Both the position numbers and the translations under genes were made by a program. Shown here piece after piece: positions 1 to 5,489 of a DNA stretch of 7,392 bases. Origin of the DNA: Bacteroidota bacterium. Lineage in GTDB: Bacteria; Bacteroidota; Ignavibacteria; Tepidaquicellales; Tepidaquicellaceae. Position 1 is the first letter of the stretch. Every line of letters starts with the position of its first letter. The notes under the pieces were generated by a model. The model did no database searches. It was not told the DNA's origin and was given only the letters and a program-made list of their open reading frames with translations. The stretch is taken from positions 1 to 7,392 of the forward strand of contig JAEYVS010000113.1 of the NCBI GenBank assembly GCA_023429265.1, in the 5' to 3' direction.

Positions 1-932
1 GAGATCACCAGCGCGGTTTTCCATCTAAAATATACCCTGAAAATAGAAAGCAATGTTACGATTATTATTATTACATATGCCACATTAAGCCCTGACACAG
101 CTATCAAATGCATCACACCGGTTTTTACGAAAGCATCTTTTATTTCGGCAGAGATATCGTTTCTCTGTCCCGTGACCAGCCCTTTCAGGTATTCTGCCTC
201 ATCACCGGACATATTTCTATCGATCGTTTCTGTCGCGAAATACTTGGCAGGAAAAACAAGCTCTTGTTCTATAAAACCAAGGTTTCCACCTGATACCCTA
301 TTTACATTTTCATACCCGAAGGTTAGAAAACTCTTATATATGTCCTGAGTCTCTAAGTACTTTTTATAATCAAATTCACCGGGATTTCTTTCGCCCCACG
401 GTGTGAGTAATCTTCCGGTTATCTCTATCCTGTCGCCCGCTTTAAATATTGGGGGGTTTATATTGTCTTTGTATTTACTTTTAAATATTGTTGTAATCAC
501 TTCACCGTCGACTGATATGGTATCGGTCTGAGTTATCAATCCATCTGCTTCGATGTTAAATCTGATCCGGGTTGAGTCATAGTCGGGAATGTCGTTAATT
601 ATTCCTGTTAGTTTGTAGTCTGTTTTCGGGGGAGTGTCAGGTATGTAGGCTATTGAGTTCTCGGGAAGCACATACTCGTCCAGTCCCGCTCTGAATATTC
701 CAAAAGCCATTATCATTGAACCTATCAAAATAAAACCGATTATGGCATTAGAATAATATATTAGATAAATAGCTGACGCTGCTAATAATACTGAAAGAAT
801 GATAAATATTAATATGTGGTTGATATTGAAAGAAGATCCGATGAGTATACCTAAAGAAAGGATGACTGCTGCCTTTAATGCTGGTATGTTTTGTAGTTTT
901 TCCAAGATGTTTACTGGACTAAAATAATTCAA
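1..932 (-). CDS. comEC: ComEC/Rec2-type DNA internalization channel, N-terminal part (runs off window start)
   Basis: Reading the minus strand from 932 to 3 gives 310 open codons. Family role: ComEC forms the inner-membrane channel that takes single-stranded DNA into the cytoplasm during natural transformation. Seen: three hydrophobic segments at about residues 20–34, 39–60 and 62–80; a soluble DUF4131-like (OB-fold) region at about 90–210 containing NPGEFDY (183–189), the usual ComEC 'RNPG.FDY' signature; then the start of the Competence domain, with GLVTGQR (251–257) and HLIAVSGLN (275–283), matching the family's 'H..AVSGLH', followed by another membrane segment. The rest of the Competence domain and any C-terminal metallo-β-lactamase-like domain lie outside the window. 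The start is uncertain: the frame opens after a stop at 1035–1037, and its first ATG is at 716, inside the third membrane segment. TTG at 932 (GAAAAG 9 nt upstream) or TTG at 905 are the best candidates. Family assignment is secure; the start is not. Confidence 0.9.
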   Translation of the reverse strand, partial: MNYFSPVNILEKLQNIPALKAAVILSLGILIGSSFNINHILIFIILSVLLAASAIYLIYYSNAIIGFILIGSMIMAFGIFRAGLDEYVLPENSIAYIPDTPPKTDYKLTGIINDIPDYDSTRIRFNIEADGLITQTDTISVDGEVITTIFKSKYKDNINPPIFKAGDRIEITGRLLTPWGERNPGEFDYKKYLETQDIYKSFLTFGYENVNRVSGGNLGFIEQELVFPAKYFATETIDRNMSGDEAEYLKGLVTGQRNDISAEIKDAFVKTGVMHLIAVSGLNVAYVIIIIVTLLSIFRVYFRWKTALVI

Positions 933-1079
933 TCTGTAAAACTTTTCAAATAAAAAAATATTGTTAAATCTCTCTCTTACTATATTCAGTGAACTCTGTG
1001 TCTCTGTGGCAATAAGAACCCCTGTTAATTTTCCTCAAAATTCAATAAATTAGGATTACATTGCTCATTTAACTTTCCG
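933..1079. promoter_or_regulatory. Divergent intergenic region between comEC and the nuclease gene
   Basis: This AT-rich 147-base spacer should hold the promoters of both the leftward comEC and the rightward nuclease operon, because the two genes point away from each other. I could not pick out a convincing −35/−10 pair or a Bacteroidota-type −33/−7 element on either strand. There is no clear Shine-Dalgarno before the nuclease ATG. The most distinctive content is a CACAGAG-type repeat (listed separately). The region-level call rests on gene orientation only. Confidence 0.4.
994..1009 (-). repeat. CACAGAG-type dispersed repeat remnant
   Basis: Read on the minus strand, this 16-base core is CCACAGAGACACAGAG, flanked by TTCACTGAA-like sequence and, further on, GAGAGAGATTTAAC (964–977). 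From memory it resembles a short intergenic repeat widely scattered in environmental Bacteroidota/Chlorobiota, Planctomycetota and related genomes, commonly written as CCACAGAGACACAGAG plus variable CACAGAG units. Only one copy is in the window, so its dispersed nature is inferred, not seen. It lies inside the open frame upstream of the chosen comEC start, which is one reason not to extend comEC that far. Confidence 0.45.
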
Positions 1080-1676
1080 ATGCTTAAACTGGTTAGGCGT
1101 ACATTTTCATTTATTTTTTTCCTCATTATTGCGCTTATTGTTTATTTTGTGTTTATACAACCACGGTTAGATGAAAAATCCGGTAACAATTCTGAACATT
1201 TTTCCGTTGATTCCACGCAAAAAACCCGTACTTTTGTAAAAGATGTTATAGATGGGGATACCTTCATAATTGAAGATGACAGCCGTGTGAGAATGCTTGG
1301 TATCGATGCTCCCGAAATGCGAGGTTCCGGTAAAATGGATAATGACTCAAAACGCACGGGACAGGATCAAAAAACAATTTCCATACTGGGACAAAGGTCT
1401 TACGAATATCTTAAAGACCTTATTGAAAATAGAGAAGTTTTTCTTGTCCGGGAACAAAATTACGAGGATAAGGATAGATATGGTAGACTGCTCAGATACA
1501 TTTACCTTAAGGACGGGACTTTCATTAATGGAAAAATGGTAGCAGATGGATACGCGCAGGTTTACAGAAAATTTGACCTCAGCAAAAAGAACGAGCTTAT
1601 AGCTATGGAAAACGACGCGCGAAGGAATAAAAAGGGATTATGGGATTCTATCGAAGGTACTAAACAGTTCAAATAA
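1080..1676 (+). CDS. Membrane-anchored staphylococcal-nuclease-like (thermonuclease) protein
   Basis: This 198-residue protein carries an SNase-like (TNase) domain at about residues 50–190 behind a single N-terminal hydrophobic segment (about 8–26) preceded by basic residues. It is therefore probably exported and either tethered to the inner membrane or released. Family role: Ca2+-dependent cleavage of DNA and RNA phosphodiester bonds. The catalytic set of the staphylococcal enzyme is all present: Asp60 in VIDGDTF, Arg71, Asp76 and Glu79 in RVRMLGIDAPE, and Arg136 in DRYGR. Ala77 replaces the Thr of the S. aureus enzyme, which is common in IDAPE-type homologues. A GLW motif near 186–188 matches the usual domain end. 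No clear Shine-Dalgarno precedes the ATG. The gene is first in a likely operon: the next ORF starts 25 bases after its stop. It is divergent from comEC, which makes a link to DNA uptake or extracellular DNA use possible but unproven. Confidence 0.9.
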   Translation: MLKLVRRTFSFIFFLIIALIVYFVFIQPRLDEKSGNNSEHFSVDSTQKTRTFVKDVIDGDTFIIEDDSRVRMLGIDAPEMRGSGKMDNDSKRTGQDQKTISILGQRSYEYLKDLIENREVFLVREQNYEDKDRYGRLLRYIYLKDGTFINGKMVADGYAQVYRKFDLSKKNELIAMENDARRNKKGLWDSIEGTKQFK

Positions 1677-1701
1677 TCTTATATTAATCAAAATTCTTAC
1701 A

Positions 1702-2121
1702 ATGAAAACACTCATTACAAGAAATTCCTCATTTGCAGTTGCCATCTTGATGATTGTTGCTGTTGTCCTCGGATGCGGGCAGCTAACCGATCTGATGGGA
1801 AAGAGCGATAAACTTTATTTCTGTGAAAACTACATCCCGTCCACTGACAATTGCGAAGGTGAAAGCACTAAGTACACCACAGGTACACTTACCGTAATGG
1901 CTAAGCTCAAAGAACCAATTGGAGTTACTAATGTTAACATAAACATTTCCGATAAAGCTACCGGAGAAGCAGTTGATACATTTCCGTTTACCGTGTCGAC
2001 GAATATGGATTACATATACTTCGATGACGTTGCATTCAGGGAGCCGGGTAATTACAAGGTCAGCCTGCTCAAAGAAGATGGTACGGTTATCGTAAGTAAT
2101 GATATTGAAATAGTGGATTAA
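1702..2121 (+). CDS. Predicted lipoprotein, tandem paralogue A (unrecognised family)
   Basis: I do not recognise this 139-residue protein. It has an N-terminal basic stretch, a hydrophobic core (about 11–23) and a lipobox VLGC with Cys25, so it is probably a lipoprotein anchored in the inner or outer membrane. The mature part is mostly alternating hydrophobic/polar segments, suggesting a small β-sandwich. Two Cys sit in an LYFCE…NCEG arrangement near its start and could form a disulfide. Other marks are LKEPIGV, DKATGEAV, FPFTV, MDYIYF, NYKVSL and a final SNDIEIV. It is strikingly similar to the next gene: 57 of 105 aligned residues are identical without a gap, from the residue before the DKLYFCE/DRLYFCE motif to the C-terminus. 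It follows the nuclease gene by 25 bases and precedes its paralogue by 35, so the three are probably co-transcribed. Function unknown; substrate or surface binding would be guesswork. Confidence 0.85.
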   Translation: MKTLITRNSSFAVAILMIVAVVLGCGQLTDLMGKSDKLYFCENYIPSTDNCEGESTKYTTGTLTVMAKLKEPIGVTNVNINISDKATGEAVDTFPFTVSTNMDYIYFDDVAFREPGNYKVSLLKEDGTVIVSNDIEIVD

Positions 2122-2129
2122 ATTTCCTT

Positions 2130-2158
2130 ATTTCAGTAAATCATTATATTGCTGAAAT
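2130..2158 (+). promoter_or_regulatory. Small inverted repeat overlapping the start codon of lipoprotein B
   Basis: ATTTCAG (2130–2136) is exactly complementary to CTGAAAT (2152–2158), with a 15-base AT-rich loop. The 3' arm includes the first two bases of the ATG at 2157. In mRNA this could partly hide the start site. The stem is short and mostly A-T, so a regulatory role is only a possibility. Confidence 0.25.
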
Positions 2159-2564
2159 GAAGACAAAACAAATATTATTTCTGGTTTTTTTGCTTGCGGT
2201 GACATATTCGCTGAGCGGATGCAACATTATACGAGGATTTATCGGCGCGGACAGGCTGTATTTCTGCGAAAAGTATGACCAGGTGAATGACTTCTGTGAG
2301 GGAAAAGGTGAAAAGTTTGGTGTTGGAAGTCTTGCCGTTTTGGCTGACCTCAAAAAACCCATTGGCGTAGAGGAAGTCTATATTAATGTAAAAGACAATG
2401 CTACCGGTCAGAATGTGCATAATTTCCCGTTCACCGTAAAGCCGGATATGGACTACATTAATTTCAAAGGAGTTACTTTTACATCCGCAGGCAGTTACAA
2501 GGTCAGCCTTATTAAAAAAGACGGTTCCCTGGTGGCAAGTAACGACCTCGAAATTGTGAATTAA
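2157..2564 (+). CDS. Predicted lipoprotein, tandem paralogue B (unrecognised family)
   Basis: This 135-residue paralogue of the preceding gene has its own signal sequence (hydrophobic about 6–18) and lipobox LSGC with Cys22. The signal peptides differ while the mature domains align without gaps (57/105 identical by eye), consistent with a tandem duplication followed by divergence. The Cys pair is kept in LYFCE…FCEG, as are LKKPIGV, ATG, FPFTV, MDYINF, YKVSL and SNDLEIV. The predicted shape is again a single small β-rich domain on a lipid anchor. The start ATG lies in the 3' arm of a 7-bp inverted repeat, with no Shine-Dalgarno. The gene is followed by a strong intrinsic terminator, making it last in the likely nuclease–lipoprotein operon. 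Function not recognised. Confidence 0.85.
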   Translation: MKTKQILFLVFLLAVTYSLSGCNIIRGFIGADRLYFCEKYDQVNDFCEGKGEKFGVGSLAVLADLKKPIGVEEVYINVKDNATGQNVHNFPFTVKPDMDYINFKGVTFTSAGSYKVSLIKKDGSLVASNDLEIVN

Positions 2565-2608
2565 TGTAATTAAATCAGATTCTCAATCTCTTGGGATGCT
2601 ATATTCTT

Positions 2609-2635
2609 AAGGAGCAGTATATACTGCTCCTTTTT
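2609..2635 (+). terminator. Rho-independent terminator after the lipoprotein pair
   Basis: GGAGCAGTAT/ATACTGCTCC (2611–2630) is a perfect 20-base palindrome. As RNA it folds into an 8-bp GC-containing stem with an AUAU loop, extended by two A-U pairs (2609–2610 with 2631–2632). It runs directly into TTTTT (2631–2635) and a second T-run after AG. It sits 44 bases after the stop of lipoprotein B and separates that operon from guaB. Confidence 0.9.
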
Positions 2636-2642
2636 AGTTTTT

Positions 2643-2667
2643 AGCCCTGGGGATTAAACTCGGGGTT
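2643..2667. repeat. REP-like imperfect GC hairpin upstream of guaB
   Basis: AGCCCTGGG (2643–2651) and CTCGGGGTT (2659–2667) fold around a GATTAAA loop, giving nine consecutive pairs, three of them G-U. The 'gccc-gg-ATTAAA-cc-gggg' form recalls REP elements linked to RAYT (Y1) transposases. Only one copy is visible and no transposase is nearby, so the label describes form, not proven identity. It is separate from the terminator just before it and has no T-tract of its own. Confidence 0.35.
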
Positions 2668-2730
2668 ATGTACAATTTCCCGCCTTACATTTTTCCAAAA
2701 AAATCCATATCTTTATTGATATTATTTTTT

Positions 2731-2735
2731 GAGGT
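2731..2735 (+). promoter_or_regulatory. Ribosome binding site supporting the guaB start at 2746
   Basis: GAGGT ends 10 bases before the ATG at 2746 and is the best Shine-Dalgarno-like sequence in the window. It supports starting guaB here rather than at the upstream in-frame ATG at 2668, which directly abuts the hairpin at 2643–2667 and would add 26 residues absent from normal IMP dehydrogenases. Confidence 0.55.
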
Positions 2736-2745
2736 ACGGTTTATA

Positions 2746-4227
2746 ATGGCGAAAACAACGACGAAGACAAAGAAAATCCTTGATTTAGCAATTACATTTG
2801 ACGACGTCCTTCTTGTGCCCCAAAAATCCTCTGTACTTCCCAGGGAAGTAAAGCTCACGACCCGCTTAACAAATAACATTCAGCTTAATATTCCAATCAT
2901 TTCCTCTGCGATGGACACCGTCACGGAGTCTGAAATGGCTATTGCCATAGCTCGTGAAGGCGGCATAGGCATCATTCACAAGAATATGCCCATCGAAGAC
3001 CAGGCAGCGCAGGTGGATAAAGTAAAACGAAGCGAAAGCGGAATGATACGAAATCCCATAACGCTTCTCGCTGATAAAACCATAGGTGACGCGCTCAAAC
3101 TAATGGAAGAGTTTAAGATCTCCGGCATCCCTATCATTAATGGAGATAATAAGCTTATTGGCATATTGACAAATCGTGACCTGAGGTTCAGGCCTGATCC
3201 GAACATTCCTGTTGAGCAGATTATGACCCGTGAAAACCTTATCACAGCGCCGGTCGGTACAGACCTGGATAAAGCCGAGAAGATACTGCAGAATTACAAA
3301 ATTGAAAAGCTTCCCGTAGTCGATAAAAGAGGAATTCTCAAAGGCTTAATTACATTCAAAGACATTCAGAAGAGGAAGAAATTCCCGCTTTCCTGCAAGG
3401 ATGAATACGGAAGACTGCGAGTTGGAGCGGCAGTAGGCGTTACCGCTGATACCATCGAGAGGGTCCAGGCACTCAAGGAAGCAGGTGTAGATGTAATTAC
3501 CATAGATACGGCGCACGGACACTCTGCAGGAGTTCTCGAGATGGTAAAGCTTATCAAGAAAAAGACAGGTGTCGAACTCATTGCCGGGAATGTAGCTACG
3601 GCAGAAGGCACTTTAGAGCTCATAAAAGCCGGAGCGGACTGTGTAAAAGTCGGTATTGGCGCAGGATCGATTTGTACTACACGTATCATAGCAGGTGTTG
3701 GCGTTCCTCAGATGACAGCAATCATAGAATGCGCTGAGGAAGCGAAAAAGCATAACATACCTACCATAGCAGACGGCGGACTTAAGCAGACAGGTGACAT
3801 TCCAAAAGCCATTGCCGGCGGAGCGGATACAGTTATGATCGGCGGAATGTTCGCAGGAGTGGATGAATCACCCGGCGAAAAGGTTTTATATGAAGGAAGA
3901 AGCTTTAAAATGTACCGTGGAATGGGCTCCATCTCCGCTATGAAAGAGGGAAGCAAGGACAGGTACTTTCAGGATGTGGAGGACGACATCAAAAAGCTCG
4001 TTCCTGAAGGCATTGAAGGAATCGTACCGGCTAAAGGACCTCTCAGCGAAACAATATACCAGCTTGTCGGCGGTCTCCGCGCGGCTATGGGATACTGCGG
4101 CGCAAAGAACATCAAAGATATGAAAACCAAAACCCGCTTCGTGCAGATCACGAATGCAGGCCTCAAAGAATCACACCCCCACGACGTAAAAGTCACCAAG
4201 GAAGCCCCGAACTATAGCTTTAAGTAG
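2746..4227 (+). CDS. guaB: IMP dehydrogenase (inosine-5'-monophosphate dehydrogenase)
   Basis: This 493-residue cytoplasmic enzyme oxidises IMP to XMP with NAD+, the committed step of GMP synthesis. It is full length for bacterial GuaB (about 485–500). The N-terminal barrel half begins with ITFDDVLLVP (16–25) and includes PIISSAMDTVT. A Bateman module of two CBS domains follows at about 95–210 (GIPIINGDNKLIGILTNRDL; KLPVVDKRGILKGLITFKDI). The catalytic barrel then holds the IDTAHGHS motif (253–260), the active-site loop GIGAGSICTTR with nucleophile Cys310, the IMP-binding IADGG (341–345), YRGMGS (390–395), and the mobile flap with the Arg406–Tyr407 pair in KDRYFQ. The start at 2746 is chosen for its length, the GAGGT upstream and alignment of ITFDDVLL near residue 20. 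It follows a terminator, so it is probably monocistronic. Its stop is one base from the convergent neighbour's stop, and no terminator is visible after it. GC is clearly higher than in the barrel genes to the right. Confidence 0.98.
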   Translation: MAKTTTKTKKILDLAITFDDVLLVPQKSSVLPREVKLTTRLTNNIQLNIPIISSAMDTVTESEMAIAIAREGGIGIIHKNMPIEDQAAQVDKVKRSESGMIRNPITLLADKTIGDALKLMEEFKISGIPIINGDNKLIGILTNRDLRFRPDPNIPVEQIMTRENLITAPVGTDLDKAEKILQNYKIEKLPVVDKRGILKGLITFKDIQKRKKFPLSCKDEYGRLRVGAAVGVTADTIERVQALKEAGVDVITIDTAHGHSAGVLEMVKLIKKKTGVELIAGNVATAEGTLELIKAGADCVKVGIGAGSICTTRIIAGVGVPQMTAIIECAEEAKKHNIPTIADGGLKQTGDIPKAIAGGADTVMIGGMFAGVDESPGEKVLYEGRSFKMYRGMGSISAMKEGSKDRYFQDVEDDIKKLVPEGIEGIVPAKGPLSETIYQLVGGLRAAMGYCGAKNIKDMKTKTRFVQITNAGLKESHPHDVKVTKEAPNYSFK

Positions 4228-4228
4228 A

Positions 4229-4810
4229 TCAGAAATTAATTGCCGCTCCGCCCTGGAATGCAAGGAAATTTAATCCTTTATCACCGGAAACATTATGGTA
4301 GTTGCTTTCTATAAAGAGTAAAACTCCGTTCGATAAGGTGTAATCACTTCCAATTCCTATTGCTCCGCCATAATCATTTTCAGATTCTTCTATTCGCTTG
4401 GAGGGATCATACTTATTGGTATTATAAATTCCTCTGCTTATTTTTGAGTATAAATAAAATTTTTCGCTCAGATCAACACCCATTTTCACTCCAAGTGATA
4501 TTTGTATCATTTTACTGATTGGTGTGTCATCGTATGTTAAATTTCCCTTACTCTGCAATTTTGTGTATGCAAAGTCTGCGATTAGAGTAAAATGTTTGTT
4601 AAGTCTGTATCCTGCCTCAAGTCCCAGAGTTGTTTCAGGGCTGTTGAAATCTGAAAAATCTCCCACCGGTATCATTTCAGCTGCAGTTGCGGAGATCGAG
4701 AATCTCTTATCCTGCGAATCATCTTGTGAATCATTCTGGGGAATATTCTGTGCAAAAAGATCTGAGGAGAAGGAAATAAGCAAAGCGATTAAAAAAGTTT
4801 TGGTATTCAT
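4229..4810 (-). CDS. Small outer-membrane β-barrel-like protein, tandem paralogue 2
   Basis: This 193-residue protein has a signal peptide (hydrophobic about 5–19) with a plausible signal peptidase I cut after LFAQ or between A20 and Q21. A short polar linker follows with repeated Asp-Ser-Gln units (NDSQDDSQDKR). The remainder alternates hydrophobic and polar residues in β-strand style: LGLEAGYRL, FTLIADFAY, ISLGVKMGV, GVLLFIESNYHN and AFQGGAAINF. The C-terminal Phe after an alternating strand is the classic outer-membrane β-barrel ending. Length and pattern fit an 8-stranded OmpA/OmpX-like barrel (the OMP_b-brl type), without a periplasmic domain. It is the downstream member of a pair: the upstream paralogue ends 21 bases before this start, so they are probably one transcript. 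Substrate or function cannot be told from the sequence. Confidence 0.8.
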   Translation of the reverse strand: MNTKTFLIALLISFSSDLFAQNIPQNDSQDDSQDKRFSISATAAEMIPVGDFSDFNSPETTLGLEAGYRLNKHFTLIADFAYTKLQSKGNLTYDDTPISKMIQISLGVKMGVDLSEKFYLYSKISRGIYNTNKYDPSKRIEESENDYGGAIGIGSDYTLSNGVLLFIESNYHNVSGDKGLNFLAFQGGAAINF

Positions 4811-4831
4811 TTTTTATGGTAGTTTAATTTT

Positions 4832-5404
4832 TTAAAAATCGAATTTGATACCGCCCTGAATGGTCATAAAATTAAAATTATCATCTGTAAATACATTGTG
4901 AAAAACCGCTTCTGCGAATGCTCCAACGCTTTGATCGTATTTATATAATACCCCTCCTCCGGAATTTATTCCGAAAGAGTTATATGATATTTCATGGGGA
5001 TAAATTTCCGTGTCAAATTCTCTTACATTGTACAGCCCTGCCTGAATTTTCCCATATGGGAAAATATTATCCGAAACTGTGAAATATTGTTTGAATCCTG
5101 CAGAATAATTATATGCTCTTGTATAATCATTATAAAATTCTATTGGTAAAGGGGGATTGCTTTCAAAATCATTGACAGAAAAAGTTAATGTTGCAAATGT
5201 TGAACCAGAAATTTTATAATTTGCTTCTATTCCCCATGTAAAGTCGGTTGTTAAGAAATCCGTTTTGGATGAAAAAGGAACAACTGATCCGTAATACCCT
5301 TGAACGGAAAAACTTTTATTTGTCTGAGAATAAGATGAATTGGAAATTATAGAGATTAAGGATACGATTAAAACTACGGCTAATTTTATCTTCATTGGTA
5401 GCAT
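4832..5404 (-). CDS. Small outer-membrane β-barrel-like protein, tandem paralogue 1
   Basis: This 190-residue protein has a signal peptide (hydrophobic about 8–22, likely cut after SYSQ) and β-strand-like alternation throughout. It ends in TIQGGIKFDF, again with a terminal Phe as in outer-membrane barrels. It is paralogous to the next gene: over the last 28 residues 12 are identical (HNV, NF, QGG and the final F among them), and weaker similarity is visible at the N-terminal strands (FSV/FSI, GIEANYK/GLEAGYR). A second Met four codons in (start at 5395, giving MKIK…) is an equally good or better start, since signal peptides usually begin MK; no Shine-Dalgarno decides. It is first gene of a two-gene minus-strand unit and divergent from the glycosyltransferase. 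It is notably AT-rich. Function beyond an envelope location is unknown. Confidence 0.8.
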   Translation of the reverse strand: MLPMKIKLAVVLIVSLISIISNSSYSQTNKSFSVQGYYGSVVPFSSKTDFLTTDFTWGIEANYKISGSTFATLTFSVNDFESNPPLPIEFYNDYTRAYNYSAGFKQYFTVSDNIFPYGKIQAGLYNVREFDTEIYPHEISYNSFGINSGGGVLYKYDQSVGAFAEAVFHNVFTDDNFNFMTIQGGIKFDF

Positions 5405-5489
5405 TTTAGTTAATGTTAATGTATTATATAAATTTATATTTAATAATACAATATATTTTAGTACATTTTCGAATTGTTATTCTGCCAAT
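5405..5489. promoter_or_regulatory. AT-rich divergent promoter region with a 14-bp palindrome
   Basis: This spacer separates the leftward barrel pair from the rightward glycosyltransferase and must supply both promoters. It is almost entirely A/T and contains a perfect 14-base palindrome, ATATAAATTTATAT (5426–5439), plus a short direct repeat TTAATGTTAATG near 5410. TATAAAT occurs on both strands within the palindrome and could act as a −10-like element in either direction. In such AT-rich DNA a palindrome of this kind may arise by chance, so exact promoter positions are not claimed. Confidence 0.35.

Noticed and set aside
108..293. Plus-strand 61-codon ORF
   Set aside because: It lies antisense within comEC, whose protein shows clear family motifs over the same bases; no signal for a separate gene.
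2609..2667. Purine or guanine riboswitch in the guaB leader
   Set aside because: Neither the three-helix junction nor the conserved loop sequences of a purine riboswitch are visible; the two hairpins are explained as a terminator and a REP-like element.
2668..2745. In-frame N-terminal extension of guaB from ATG 2668 (26 extra residues)
   Set aside because: It starts directly after the intergenic hairpin, lacks a ribosome binding site and gives an N-terminus unlike other IMP dehydrogenases; the ATG at 2746 has GAGGT upstream and gives normal length.
3366..3689. Minus-strand 107-codon ORF inside guaB, with others like it at 2976–3245, 3708–3956 and 3969–4199
   Set aside because: These are antisense shadows of the strongly conserved guaB reading frame, with low-complexity Ser/Pro-rich translations.
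4710..4740. Short tandem repeat in barrel paralogue 2 (Asp-Ser-Gln units)
   Set aside because: Only about two imperfect 12–13-base units; noted in the gene entry but too small to call a repeat element or a phase-variable tract.
5340..5489. In-frame extension of the glycosyltransferase from ATG 5340
   Set aside because: It would overlap the start of the divergent barrel gene and run through the AT-rich promoter spacer; the usual hydrophobic N-terminus begins at 5490.
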